From the NCBI GenBank assembly GCA_963576785.1, contig OY756140.1:2914001-2978000 (forward strand): a DNA stretch of 64,000 nt. Direction: 5' to 3'. The first letter of the stretch is position 1; every line of letters starts with the position of its first letter. Shown piece by piece: positions 1 through 12,775 of the stretch. Under the pieces are notes generated by a model, which did no database searches, was not told the origin of the DNA, and saw nothing but the letters and a program-made list of their open reading frames with translations. Origin of the DNA: Chlorophyllum brunneum. Taxonomy: Eukaryota; Basidiomycota; Agaricomycetes; Agaricales; Agaricaceae. The position numbers and the translations under genes are program-made.

Positions 1-200
1 CAGGCCAAACGATACCCAATCCCACAGAAACTGTGTTCTTTGTTGTGTTTGCCGCAGGTACGGTGGATATAGTTCTGGATGCACAGCTTATGACTGACGC
101 CAAGAATACCTGTTGCCGTTCCTGCCTCCCTCTGTCTGTCCCTCCTTATATACCCTTGGTCTCCTTCCCCCGGCGCCCATCCAGGCGGTCTCTCCCTTTG

Positions 201-3200
201 ATGTTACCTCTACACCCCCTACTTGCGCTGGTCGTCCTGCTTTTCTACTCCGCTGCAAATGGTAGGGTCATTCTCCTTCCTAGGCCATCCCTTACTCAGT
301 TCACATTGATTAGCTCATGCCCCGATATCAAGACCACTCAGGAGAGTTGCACATCCCTCTACCCTCTCTCTCGAAATCATCCCAAGAACTCCCATACCCC
401 TCACCTCCTCCCTCCATCGCAAACGTCTCCCCTCCCCCCACACAAACACCCTACGTCATGACGACTCTTTCCGCCTCATCCTCTCGGCATTCGACGAGAC
501 TCACTTCCTCCATCTCAGACCCAATGACGAACTCATCCATCCAAATGCTAGGATAAACTACTATGACATCGGCCCAGATGGTCGATCAGTCGTCACACAC
601 TCTGAACCCCTCTTCCGTGAGACTGTTAAAGTTTACTGGGGCGAGGTCGTCGCTGCACACCATTCCCCTACCCGCATGCGTGAGGATGCTGCGCGCATCG
701 TTCCCGACCCGAACCACCCAGACCGTCTGGGCTGGGCACGCATCATGGTCCATCATCAAGGCGATGCTGATGTAGGTGTCGCACCAGAGTTTGAAGGCAC
801 CTTCTCTGCCCATGGAGATATTTATCACATCATGACCAAGCATAATTTTTTGCGGACAAAGCATGAGCTCGATAACGAGCACATAGAGGTTGTAGACCAT
901 GCCTTGGATTCAAATTTGGTTATTTGGCGCGAATCGGATACGATGACACCTGAAGAGTATGTGTTTGCGAGAACCGGAATTAGACCCGAAGGAGCGGTTG
1001 CTGTTCAACATGGATGTGGCCATGATCGATTGGATTATAACAGGAACCCACTGCAGAACCCCATTTTACGCAAACCTTTAGCTCCTCTTTCGAGGTGGTA
1101 TGATAATCCTTTCGGGTTCCTCAGGAATGGATCATTGATCCCGCGAGATGATGTCCCTTCTGCTACAGGCATGACAAACAAGTGGGTTGATCAGCATTTT
1201 GGTTTTTCATTTGGTGAATTCATGTTCTTCAGCTTCCGAGATGTCATCGGCCAGACTGCTGGTTGCCCAAGTTCCCAAAAGATTGTCAGTAGAACTTTAA
1301 CTGTTTGACTTTCGACTTTGGGGCACTGACGGCTCCACCCACTAGGTCCTCATGGGGGTTGCCGCCGATTGTGCCTATGTTGAACAACTTGGTTCACAAC
1401 AGAACGCTACGCGCCAGATTCTCAACAGCTGGAACTCTGCAAGCACACTTTTCAAAGTCCGTCTCTATTTAAATTTATTGTGATCGTGTTTCAACGTTGC
1501 CCCTAGAATACGTTCAATGTCAGCCTGGGTATACTGCACCTTGCGGTTCAAAACCGACCGTAAGGCGTTTAATGTTGCTGGTCAAGTTGTAGAACTAAGC
1601 TTTCTCGACAGGTGCCCTCAAACAGCCGATCCTAATCTGCCCTGGAACGTGGGTTGTGGCAATGTCACGCTAGAGAACCGTCTGTCGCTCTTTTCCGATT
1701 GGCGAGGCGGGCAAGGAAATGATAGCACGGGTTTGTGGCATCTCATGAGCGGCTGCCCTACAGGTACCGAAGTTGGTATTGCTTGGCTTGGGACGCTGTG
1801 AGTACTTTGAACCACTGTCCTCCATTCGCCTTCATGTCTTTACGCTTCCCAGTTGCAAGCAAACTGCTGCCACGAATGAACAGCAGGAATCTGTTTCGGG
1901 TACTGCTGTGTCAACTTCCGGACGTCTGGAGTGGCAGGTCGTAGCCCATGAGATCGGCCATAATTTTGGTGCTATTGTAAGTCTCTTGTCCCGAGCTTCC
2001 TGTCCTGGAACTGATCGTGCTCCGCTTCTTTCTCTTTTTCAGCATGATGTATGTATTACCTATCAAGCCCTGGAACTTGTTGGACAACTTTACTAACTGA
2101 CACAATCAGTGCTCAACGGATCAATGTACGACGAGTCCCGCATGCTGCCCTCTCAGCACTACCGCGTGTGATGCGAATGCCCAGTTCCTCATGAGCCCTG
2201 TTGCCCAACCTGGGGAAAAAGACTTTTCACCTTGTAGTATTGGTAATATCTGTAAGTCGCCTAAACCTCATCTCACACTCAAGTAAACAATTCATGGGCC
2301 CAACCCGGAACACTTCTTCCCTATCCTAGGTTCATCAATGCGCGGAAGTCAAGGTTCTCAAACAGACACCTCCTGCCTGATCGACCCCGATCCCAACCTC
2401 CAACTCGTCGGACTCGAGATGTGCGGAAATGGGATCGTTGAGAAGGGAGAAGACTGCGATCCGGGCCAAGGCGTACAGAGCAACTGCTGTGACACCAAGA
2501 CGTGTAAATTCAAGTCTGGGGCCGTCTGTGACCCACAGAGTAGTTCGTGTTGTACGGGTCAGTGTACGTTTGCGCCAAGCACGCAAGTGTGCAGGCCTGC
2601 CAAGGACCAATCGTGTGATATGCCCGAAATGTGTACAGGTAACTCGTCAGCTTGCCCTTCAGATAAACAGGCTCCAAACGGTGCGTGATGCCTCATTTTC
2701 TTCAAGTTAATTCCCGTGCTGAAGTTGTGTTATTTGTTCTCTCAGGTCAAAGCTGCGGAAGCGGCGATCTCGCATGCGCAAGTGGAGTTTGCACTTCTGT
2801 ATCTCGTGAGTGCGAGGTGTCTTTCTTTTACTCAACCTCACACGCGTCTAGTACAATGCCAGATGATTGGTGGCTCTATGGGACTGAAAGAAGGATGTCC
2901 AAACCGCTCTGATAACAGCTGCCAAGTTTCGTGCAAAGATCCAGACGTACCGAACCAATGTCGTATACTTTCTGCAGTCCTCATCGATGGATCTCCTTGC
3001 GGTGGGTTATTCGTTTAGCCCTCGATCCTTCCCAGCCATATCTCATCACCTACTCACACCGGCAGGATTCGGCGGTACGTGTGTTAGCGGGAAGTGTCAG
3101 GCTGCTGGAGCTTTGGACACAGCCAAGGTATGTTTGAACTTTCCCTTTGCGTATCTTTTATACGCGAATGGTGCCAGGAGAAGGAAGAACACTGATCAAT

Positions 3201-3758
3201 GTCCGATCTGCTTATTAACAGGCGTGGTATACCCAAAATCTCCAGATTGCGATTCCAGTGACCATCGTTGCAGGACTCGTGGCATTGCTCCTTTTGTGGG
3301 CAATATTCAGAAGTAGGTTTCTTCCGCCGATGATCTTATTTGTCGTTTCCCAGACTAACGAATCCGTCTGATTTTTCTTGCCCGTTTGTTATTTTTGCTT
3401 GCGCCCTCCTAGTCGCGAAGAGATGCTGCTGTGGAGGTCGTAGACCGCCCACTACGACGACGTTTGTTGCGACCACGCCGCCCGTCATGTCGAGTGTGCC
3501 ACCCCACCATCGAGGATTGTCGAACCATGACCCAAATGCACCTGGTTACGTTAGTGGGCCGAATATTCTGGGACAGAGGTACGATCCCGTTGCCTAGCCG
3601 GGGTCAACAGGCGGTTAACAAACTATTCCAGGTCGAGCGTCGTGTATAGCCCTGTCCCCCAACAACAACCATCGTGGGGATATGGTCCACCCCCTCAGCA
3701 TCCATCAAGGTCAAATTGGATAGATGAAACGTACTACAATGGACCCCGTCACAGTTGA
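201..3758 (+). CDS. ADAM family zinc metalloprotease, type I membrane protein
   Basis: The rebuilt 15-exon model (201-261, 314-1284, 1346-1456, 1507-1559, 1612-1797, 1853-1976, 2043-2048, 2110-2251, 2330-2680, 2746-2805, 2852-3001, 3066-3127, 3222-3312, 3413-3578, 3632-3758) gives 886 aa in one open frame. The order is signal peptide (starting MLPLHPLL), prodomain, reprolysin-type protease domain with HEIGHNFGAIHD at about residues 493-504, a disintegrin-like Cys-rich domain from about residue 583 (CGNGIVEKGEDCDPG), a transmembrane helix at about 768-788, and a short Cys- and Pro-rich cytoplasmic tail. All three zinc histidines and the catalytic Glu are present. Fungal ADAMs are predicted membrane sheddases, but substrates are largely unknown. 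The start at 201 is chosen because it opens directly on the hydrophobic signal. The third zinc ligand lies in a 6-nt exon. Family assignment is firm; individual splice sites are predictions. Confidence 0.92.
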
Positions 3759-6700
3759 CACGTTTTAGAGTAATCAATCCCTGATACTTCCAGAGTCAAC
3801 ACCATTCGTTTCTTCCGTTTCTTTTTGTATGACTTACGATAAACAACCCTCCCCCAGTCACCAGAATCGGAAGTTTTAAATCCACGTATTCTCAGCGCTC
3901 GTTACTACTTCGCACCCCGTACCAGTCGTGTAATTGCTCTTCCTCTTTCCTTCCCTACTGATCGTGACTTGTATTATCCCATGGACCCGAGCAGTACCCA
4001 TCTATATATGCTAACACTGTTATAGTAGCAACCCCGTTTCTTCGGCCAAGAAAATCAAAATGAGATTGTTCAAAATGCTCACGAGCCCAGCCTTGAGGCC
4101 CCAAGGCCGAAGGCTCATATGATGATCTTGTTCCCCTTGGAGTAATCAAGGACACGCGCAGGGCTGAATGGCTACTTGGTTCCAAGCCCTGTGCTAGATC
4201 CGATGGTATTCGTGACCAAAAATACAGGGGTCTGCTAGGTGTTAACGTCTAACTTCCCCAGGAAACGAGGGTTGACATCGTCATTAACCTTCGGCCGGGA
4301 TATGCCAAGGGCCTTGGCTTTGGTTCGTCAGCGCAACACCAGAAAAAGATATCGAATGACAATTAAAGCGCAAGGTCAGGCTCAAAGAATGGAACGTATG
4401 CACAGGTACCTTCTCATACATGCAGCCCATGCTCCATTGACACATTCTTTAAGCTCACGTCTGATGTTAGACTTATGAACACATGTTTACTCCTAGTCAA
4501 GTGGATTACCTGGCCGCTACGCAAGGCGCTCCCCAATGATAGGCACTGAGAGAACTTGTCAAAGGGAACGATCGACGTCTCGTGGGCAGACGTAGACAAT
4601 AACAGAGAGAAGAGAAATGAAAGTCAGCCGACTCGAAATCCGATTGTACCCATTATATGGGTGGTCGACCACAGTCTCGTCTCGTACTTGACAAATATTT
4701 TTGAAGCTTGACTCGGACCCTACATGTTACTGTTCATGGTTCTGGAAAGATAATTTCGGAAGGACCCAGGGTGATCGACATAGAATTCTCGGAAGACTAA
4801 TACCAGACATTGTAACCCGGGCTTGGGCCTGTATTCTGGGAGGGTAGCCACGGAAGTGGCGATTGGCGGAGTTGCTCTATGACAGGCAAATGCTAAGCGA
4901 GGCGTCATAAAAAGTGATAGAACTACATTGTGTACCAATCAATCACAGCTTCTTTAGCGAGGGCGCCCACGCGTCCCAAACTGGTGCGTTATGGGCGGAA
5001 GACGCAACTGACCGAGGACTCCATGATCCATACATTAATCCATTATCTATCTGTGCCACGATCCAATCCAAGCAACGGAGGATGCCGAACGCATAGCAAT
5101 AATAATTGTTGAAATGAAGTTTGGAGATCCTGAGATCTAAGATCATCGATCAGTACTCGCAGAAATGTTCGGGTTTCGATTTTCTGGAATCGCTTGTCCT
5201 GTTGTAGTGGTGTACTTGTATAGGTAAGTAACGGCGGTTCGTGATGATCTTTGATCTTGATGCAGGTGAGACATTGGCGCGTGCACCCGATAAGGAAAAG
5301 CTAGAATCAGAAGCCTAATTTCCGGTCGTTCCGAACGGTCGGTCAGTTCGGTTCCTGTTGGTGTTGCGTGTGAAGTCCATAGGCGGTCGACCAAGATGAA
5401 ATGATGTAGAGCTGGCTTCTGACAATATAGTTTTCGGATTTGAATATTCGAATGCTTTGGTGAGGGTAACCTGTGGATCGGAAGGGGAGGTTCGACACAG
5501 GGGCCGTTGTTAAGGGGCTATTCCGCGACTGTAAGCGTGGTTCGATATCTTCGAGGTTTTGGAATGGCCTCAAAAAGTCTTTGGTCCTCGGATCTCACGA
5601 ATGGTAAATGGTGGGAGATACCAGCGGCGAAGAAAAAATCGATATTCACGAGGGTCGGAGGTAGATGTGTACTCAGATTGGAACCCTGGCATCGCACCGA
5701 GTTGAAGAGTTGACCTGTTCTGGCCGAAGGATGATCGATTATCAGTGCGATGGGCAGAGGACGTGACATCGCGATCTTGTATCTATCGATCAGTCTCTGC
5801 TCAGCGAGTCCGCCCTATCAGTATCACAATCAACGTCTGACTTGGGTCCCCGTATCCAGCATAACACTCGCTGACGATTGTGATTGAACATATATATCTA
5901 TGGCGTGCCTCAGGTTATATATACAAGTCATTGTCTGGATTGTGAGCCGCAGTCAAATTTTGCAGGGACTGATCGTGTTCATGAGACACTTGACGCCCGA
6001 TTATTGTAGCATCACCGTCAAAGCGCTTGCTTGTTAGGCAGGCTAAGGCAGCCGCCACCTGCCTTCACTTGGCTCGTAACATCCACCGGAGTTTTTAGAT
6101 GACACCCTGGTATGAGCAAAACAAAGTTACAGTGGAGCTGAAGCTTAGTCACAAGATTTCACAGCGCTAACCAAGAGCATATTTATCTCCTAAAGTCCGG
6201 CAAGCGGCTGGAATTCGAGATGTCCTTTAGCCCCAGATGCATCTCATCGGTATTTATACCAAGCACAGCAAGTGCGTAGCGTGGCCACTGGCGGCGGTAG
6301 ATAAAAATAGAATTATCAGAAAAGCATGTGCAAAATGATAAGTGGAAGCCAAGGAAAAGTTGACAGATGCTTAATCCAAGACCCATTCAGACAATCTTTC
6401 GCAAGCCACTGCGGTCCAATCAAACACTTCTGCCTACATCTTCTTAACAGCTTCGTGTACTTCGCATGGACGTGGTTGACGGCTTAGGTTCTGATTATCC
6501 TGGGCCTGGAGGTTCGTGTGAGCGCTGGGGCCTATTCGTAATCTTGGTAGTTACGCTCCTTGTCATATTTGAGTCGTGGATTCTTGTCCATGCGCCGAGT
6601 TTCCACTGAAGAACCACCTCGATGCTACCCTGAGAACCTGGAAATGCCCTCTAAAACCTCGGAGTTTATGGCATGTACAGGGAAAGGCCCATCCGACTCC

Positions 6701-8111
6701 TCTGGCGATGACGGAGGCAAGGCCGCACTCCTGGAGGCGTGGAGCAAGGTTGCAGCAAATGAACAATGTGGTTGTTGTCGTAAGTGACCCCAACTAACGG
6801 GATCCCATGCTGCTGTTAAATGCTCCTGACAGCTTGACTTACCGCGAGCAACAAGGGAAATTGTGTGTATCTGATTCCTCGTGCCGTGGGAATGCAACTG
6901 AGCACCGCATTGGAAGAAGTTAAGCGCTTCTGCCCGTTGAGTTCTTCCCCTTACTGCGAGGGAGATCACCGTATGGAAGCCGCAGTCATCGTGTAATTTG
7001 GAACGCCGTCAGTCCGAATATAGTAATTGTAATTAGGCCAGGTGCTTTTCCCATTTCGAAGAAGGGCAAATCCAGATCAGTGGGAATCAGCGAAGATATA
7101 AGTGAGACGTAGTAAGTGTATATTAAAATAGACACCGACGAAAGGAGAATGAAAGGGTCAAACGGTTTAAGTACATTGTTTCGTTTGCGTGCTTCCTTCC
7201 TGTTGTTTTCCGCATGTTGAGCTGATTGGAGCAGGAACATCATTGATCGTCATAACATCATCGCTCGAATAGACCTACGTCCAACTCGAGGCGAGTGTTT
7301 TCAGATTATCAATGTAGCGCAAGTTATGGTGCTTGGATGAAATACGCGCGGGTAACCCTTCCTTTTGGGCGCCTATTTACCAACTTGGGACGTATCAATA
7401 TCATGATGCACACGACATTTGAATGGAGCTCTCGATGGACACCGCTTCAAATGTCGCCAGATCTTTATTGTCACCCGGAGTGGTTACATATAACGGCTCT
7501 ATAGGCGGCTGTTCCAGTGGAAGGTGACGCAAGGGGGGCGACGGATCTGGCGGGACAGCATGATGAGTGTCGGTCACCGTCCAAGTAGGCATGTGTGAAT
7601 AGTCATCACCATGTGTTTGGTATTTAATCCCAGGGTCACATTGGAAGGCTAGTGGGGGTGAGTTGGGGATGGCACAGGTACCCTCCGCTGAGTTTTAATC
7701 GATTCTTCTTCATGGGACTAGCAGTCCGGGAGGTTAACGATTGTTCCGATTGAAACGTTAGCATTAGGCTTGGATTGGGGGATAGGCGTTCTGAAGGGGT
7801 TTTCCAAGATTAGCACCAGGAGCCGTGATGGTAGGTGGGATGATAGAAGCCAAAGAGTAATCGTGACCTCCGACAAGAGCCGGGGAAGCAGGCGCTACGG
7901 TATATCCGTAAGCGTGGAAGCTAGTAACTAAATTGCGTGCCAAAACGAAAAAACCCATTTAGTAAGACTCTTTCCCCAGGTCAACGACACTGTGATTTGG
8001 GCTGATGGTATCGGCACTCTTATATCACAAGACAGGCATCAGAAAGAACTTCTATGATTAGTCAGAACGTTGAGAACAATCGTACAAATGGAAGCAAGCT
8101 GTGTGGAAGTG
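3759..8111. other. 4.35-kb stretch without a recognisable gene
   Basis: Between the ADAM stop and the clpP stop, all open frames are short, none carries a domain I recognise, and I could not link them by GT-AG introns into a plausible protein, as I could elsewhere in the window. An opposite-strand frame at 7764-7958 (64 aa, rich in Pro and Ala) is the most protein-like piece, but nothing around it extends it. No terminal repeats or transposase and reverse-transcriptase motifs were seen by eye. It may be old decayed sequence or a noncoding region. Confidence 0.5.
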
Positions 8112-9247
8112 TCACAGAGAAGCACCGGTTGTATCAGATGCTGGTCTCCGCTCAAGAATACCGTCCACGATACCAAAATCCATCGCTTCTTGGGCTATTT
8201 CTTGGGTTAGACGCGCCGAAGAGAAAGGGAAAAAGAGAATACCTGTCATATAATAGTCTCGTTCCAGAGCCTTCTCTGTTATGCCATCAAGCCAGGGGAT
8301 GAGAAATATGCGACACTGAAGATATGGATACTGACCGAAGCGCATTAGCCCCGCGGCTTCAGATTCATCCGGCTTGGCACAGTGTTTTTGATAGATGCTG
8401 GTCAATACCTGTCGGATACGAAGAATTTCCTTTGCGTGGATCGCGATATCAGAAGCCTGTCCCGAGGCGCCGCCCGAAGGTTCTATGTGCGTATCCTGTA
8501 ATTATATGCACAAAGGGTAGGAGCAGGGAACTGACGATGAATCATGATGCTTGCATTTGGCAGGCAGTGACGTTTGCCATTTTCGCCAGCAGCCAAGAGG
8601 AGAGATCCCATAGATGCTGCGAGACCAATGCTATACGTGTGAATCGGAGAGGAGACGTACTGATATTTCCTTGAGCGTTAACTCCGTTGCAGCATCAATA
8701 ACAAGCGGATACAATTTACCTGCATCTGGATCATATGCGTGAGCAAAATCTACTGGTTCAAGTTTAGCAGCTAAAGCTCACTGTGTCATAGATCGCAAGA
8801 CCAGCAGTTACACTCCCCCCTGGAGAATTGATGTACAAGTGTATGGGCTTTGATGAATCTTCAGCTTCTAAGAAGAGTAGTTGTGCAACGACAAGCGTCG
8901 CGTCCGTGTCTCTTATCTAAGATATTGAGTTCTGCGGGTTTGACAGGGAACCCAACGCGACCTACCGGTCCATGAAGCATAATCACTCTTTCTCGTAGAA
9001 GACGGGAGAAAATATCATACGAGCGTTCCCCTCTTCCCTAAAATGCATCAAACTAAGCAGAGATCTGACGAGCATGAGTGGCTGAATGCACCGTTTGTTC
9101 GATGACAATTGGAACAAGGTTGCCCGAAGGAGGCTTGGTCCATGCCTCTTGCAGTTCTGTTAGCGACGTGCCTGCTAACGGGTGAAATGACCGAGCGGGG
9201 TTTCTGAAGGCGGATCTGGATATCGAGGGAAAGAGAGAACGCAGCAT
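8112..9247 (-). CDS. clpP: Mitochondrial ATP-dependent Clp protease proteolytic subunit ClpP
   Basis: Eight exons on the minus strand (9247-9092, 9037-8966, 8916-8782, 8725-8720, 8659-8536, 8482-8336, 8275-8243, 8194-8112) give 251 aa. The N-terminus is basic and hydroxylated ([20 protein letters not shown]), as expected for matrix targeting. The ClpP core follows: [14 protein letters not shown] (oxyanion loop), the catalytic Ser in GLAASMGS, the catalytic His in IMIHQP, and the catalytic Asp in ALERDYYMT, so the triad is complete. ClpP forms a double heptameric chamber and degrades matrix proteins fed to it by ClpX. Exon 4 is only 6 nt (ATGCAG, Met-Gln); without it the IYDT-MQ-YV helix loses two residues. 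The gene is head to head with the Brl1/Brr6 gene, with 197 bp between start codons. Identification is secure. Confidence 0.93.
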
Positions 9248-9444
9248 GGCGAAGAGAGCAGAACGGAACGGAATAGCCGCCCGTGGCGGGTAACGTGACC
9301 CTTGATCCCGTGACGAACGCGTCAACAAAAGCCAACAGCGTTTTGCATCCACATTGTGTCTTCTGCTGTCCCTGCATATATAACCCCACCCGCCCCCCCG
9401 GAATGAACAGGCGCTTCAGAACAAACAGATCCACGGAAGCACCT
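9248..9444. promoter_or_regulatory. Shared divergent promoter of clpP and the Brl1/Brr6 gene
   Basis: This 197-bp spacer separates the start codons of two oppositely transcribed genes, so both promoters must lie here or inside the 5' ends of the genes. It holds a short AT element (tgcatatataac, about 9373-9384), which could serve as a TATA box for the plus-strand gene about 65 bp upstream of its start. No other element is clear. Confidence 0.55.
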
Positions 9445-10816
9445 ATGGACTTCGAGTGGACAAATCGTCCAGGCGTCAATCCAGTCTGGTCGAGTAAGGA
9501 TGAGGACCTAAATACGCCCCGCAAACGTGAGTTCGAATTCTTAACAAGAGAAATACCAATTGATTAATGTGTAGGTTCAATTGACGAAGTGAATTCTCCT
9601 CAGCCTATACTTGGTACACCTCAATCGCCGGCGTTCGGTGCTGCACATCATCAGAATGTGCCCTTCATCTTCCAGTCTCCTGCCCCGTCTCAAACACCCG
9701 CTGCATACCCTTGGGCACCTCCCCCTAATTTCTCCGCGGCAAAAACTTTCCAGCACGGGGAATTGAAGGACATTGACATGTCGGAAACGAGTCCTGTGAG
9801 ACCAGAGGCCGAACAGAATGAAAAAGGCAATGACAGACCTATGGCGTTAGGCGCACTTCGGCGCGTGTATCACCAAAGACAAAAGTCTCGCATGAAAAAG
9901 TTGTCTCGAGTACGGCAGGAGTCAAATGACGAGGACGAAGGATCAGATTTCAGCAACGACGAGAACGACGAGATTGCACGTGTAACACAGAACACATCAA
10001 ACCATTATACTCTGAACATACCTGCTCGTGCCCCTTCACCATCGGAAGCACCTTATGTCTTACTTGGGTCAGCATTGCAATGTTTCTCCTCTGCTCAAGT
10101 TTAATGATATTGCCCTTAGCTACTTGCAGTTCTTCTTCAACCTCTCCCTGATACTGTTGTTTTTGTACCTCGTGGTGCAGTTTATTATCACGATCCAACG
10201 GGATGTTGGGCAGCGGGTTACCGAGTATTCACAAGGTGTGTATTGCAAGGAATTTCGCTAGGCATGACATCTCTGACATGGATGCTCAGAGATCGTCCAA
10301 GAGATTGCTATGTGTGCTCTTCAGTACAGGAGCAATCTTTGCGAGTCGAATCCGGTTCCTGCCATGGTTCAACAATGCGCAAAGTGGGAGGCGTGCATGA
10401 ATCGGGATCCGGCAGTAGTTGGACGGGCGAAGGTTAGTGCTGAGTTGATTGCAGAAGTGGTGAATAGCTTTGTTGAGCCGATCAGCTGGAAAACATTGGT
10501 AAGGTTCATTTGTGTAAGAACCCTACCTAAGGTTCACAATCCCATCCAGATTTTCACGCTAAGTTCTTTGGCATTTTTGACGATCTTTGTCAATGCTCTT
10601 CTATCTTTATATCGTTCACGGCACCAGTCAAACAACGACATGTCCCCTCCAGGCAAACCATATCCGATCGCCCCTGGAACGCCCTTCCCCCAACACTTTT
10701 CGGCGTACCTCTCTTCTGGCCTTGACAACTGGTCACGCGCACGACCCGATGACAATCCAGAAACACCGACCCGACGTCGTAGGCTGGAAGATGGAAACTT
10801 GGGAAAAGTTAGATAA
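9445..10816 (+). CDS. Brl1/Brr6-like nuclear envelope protein (nuclear pore assembly)
   Basis: Five exons (9445-9526, 9575-10067, 10120-10235, 10290-10498, 10550-10816) encode 388 aa. The first about 190 residues are polar and low complexity, with an acidic patch (DEDEGSDFSNDENDE) next to a basic run. The conserved C-terminal domain has two hydrophobic helices (about 193-217 and 301-321) flanking a lumenal segment with four cysteines at about 239, 248, 260 and 266. That arrangement is the signature of the Brr6/Brl1 disulfide domain. In yeast these proteins sit in the nuclear envelope and help membrane fusion during pore assembly and lipid homeostasis. I chose the ATG at 9445 (MDFEWTNRP) over an in-frame ATG at 9403 because family members tend to start at the conserved FEW motif; 9403 remains possible. 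Which paralogue (Brl1 or Brr6) is undecided. Confidence 0.88.
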
Positions 10817-12775
10817 TGGGGAGTTTTCCCATAGTTGTTTTTCTCTTGTTGATCGATTCTAGTGACTACAAAAGTGCGTCTTCACAACATCACAGTGTCA
10901 ATGGTTTGACTGATTCCTCTGCCAAGGATACCGAACCAGCGTTCCACGATAGCGACTTATTATGGATGTCCGCAGCCTGCGGCACAAACATGGGCAACTT
11001 CAAGAGATCAGCGGCACGGATGAATGTTCATTACCGCCTCTTACATGTCATTCCGGTCCTTGCCGACAAACTTCAATGATTACTGTATAGTAACGCTTTC
11101 ATACACCCTAGGATAACGAACTCTTTAAGGCAACTTCTTTAGGGGCCAGAAAGTGGTGAAGATCATGTCACTACTGGGAGATGATCTTCTCCCATGGTGG
11201 AGGCATCAACCCAAGCGATTGGTGAGCTTTCCACTTTGGAAATTCTGGGAACGAGCCTCAAAATAAGTGCACGTTTTGGGTATGACGAAAGAGTTGGTTC
11301 ATTTCAACATTCTCCTTGTCTTTACGTGGCTAAGAAGCCAGGTACGCTTACGCCCTCCAAGCACAAGGTTGCCATCTTCCTTACGGAATACTTGATTGCC
11401 TTCATTCAGAGGTTTTTGTCCTCCATAGGGTAACGTCTGGTCCTTGAGCGCTGAGCGGATTGATGGCCAATACGTCTCTTCGTGGTCCTCCGCACTATGC
11501 CTAACGCCAACCTCTGTACATCAATCAGATGACTCGGTCCCAAACCTTCGAGAACATGGCCCGAACGGGCAGCGGCTCTCCTTGTGATCTGGAACTCCCT
11601 CTGACAGCGCTCCACCGAGACAAACCCTTCTATTTTTCTGTCACGGGACATCAACGGATGAAATAGACTCTAGCGAGTTTTCAGAGATGCGGCAGCTATA
11701 CTAATACTACGGCAGGGGGAAACTGTCAACCGGATGTGATCGATTTTGGTTGCCGACAATTGCCCAGGTTGTGAAATTTGACAGCCACAACCCATCATGC
11801 ATTGTGATGGTCCAGATCTTTCCCCCGATTAGTCACATGCCCAATCCGAGTCGCGTCGGAAGGCTAATTCGCTGACGGATACATCGGTGATCCATCGGTG
11901 TGGCTGTGAAACCTGTCAGTGCAATGTTTCGAACATACCCAAAAACGGAAAGGCATATGCGTCTACCCGCATCGGGCTTTTGGGGATATTCGTTCTGTAT
12001 GAACGCAAACCATAACGGGTGTCCGCGAGGTGTATAGGCGGCATCCATGATAACCTTCGCCATCAAGCTAGCCCATAAGCCATCCTCAGGCAGAAGCAAA
12101 CGTGTGAGTGGATGACAGAAATTGCTTAGTCTCTGATCTTACGTTCCCAAGTTGCCCATGACATGCGGCCATGTGAATGTAATAATCCCCGACCATCTGA
12201 GTTTACATGAGAACAAGCGTGAGGCATGCCATCACAGGTACGTTTGCCTCGTTATGGCGGCAAAGTTTAATTTATTACGAGCGGTGCTCACACCCAGGCC
12301 TTCATCGCCCTTGAGGGAAGAGTACTGAGTAGGGAAACATCCTGGGTGTAGGATGTGCTGTAAACTTTTAACCCCGCAGGTTCAATTCTTATGCAATGAT
12401 ACTGCGGATGCCTTCCGAAGCATTTCAATAGCCTGTTCTTATATTCCTTCTTTAGTCATATGAAACCCCCATTGACAAACCCAGCTCTATGGAGATTGCG
12501 TTGACTGTGTTAGAATTTGGTTGCCTCAGACTTCAATAACGTCAATGACCTCTTTATCGCCATCCCCTTCCAGAAGTTGCCTACCCTTACGAAAGACATC
12601 CCGGTGTTGGAGAGGGCACAAATGGTGCACGATTGTTATCGTAGATAGCAGCGGCATTATACATGCAAATAGTCAACTCTTGAGATATGAGTTAGCACAT
12701 CAAGCGAGCGACGCCAGTCGAAACAAGTCAAATGGGATTCGCGCCACAAGCAGATTCTTGTTCCATGAACAGATG
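10817..12775. other. Mostly featureless intergenic stretch with one weak coding-like fragment
   Basis: Nearly 2 kb separate the Brl1/Brr6 gene from the SERF gene. The only piece that reads like protein is on the minus strand at about 11833-12220: a short segment containing MVGDYYIHMAACHGQLGN followed by a possible GTAAGA donor, then an 88-codon frame with WASLMAKVIMDAAYTPRGHP and a GRRICLSVFGYV stretch. I could not assign it to a family, find a convincing start, or join the pieces. It may be a gene relic. The rest shows nothing I recognise. Confidence 0.35.

Noticed and set aside
3759..8111. Transposon or retroelement in the gene-free region
   Set aside because: No terminal repeats, target-site duplications, or transposase or polymerase motifs were visible; without a genome-wide repeat search the call cannot be supported.
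12340..12395. Possible tRNA (a GGTTCAATTC T-loop-like stretch)
   Set aside because: The sequence on either side of the loop does not pair to make a T-stem, and no acceptor or anticodon stem could be drawn.
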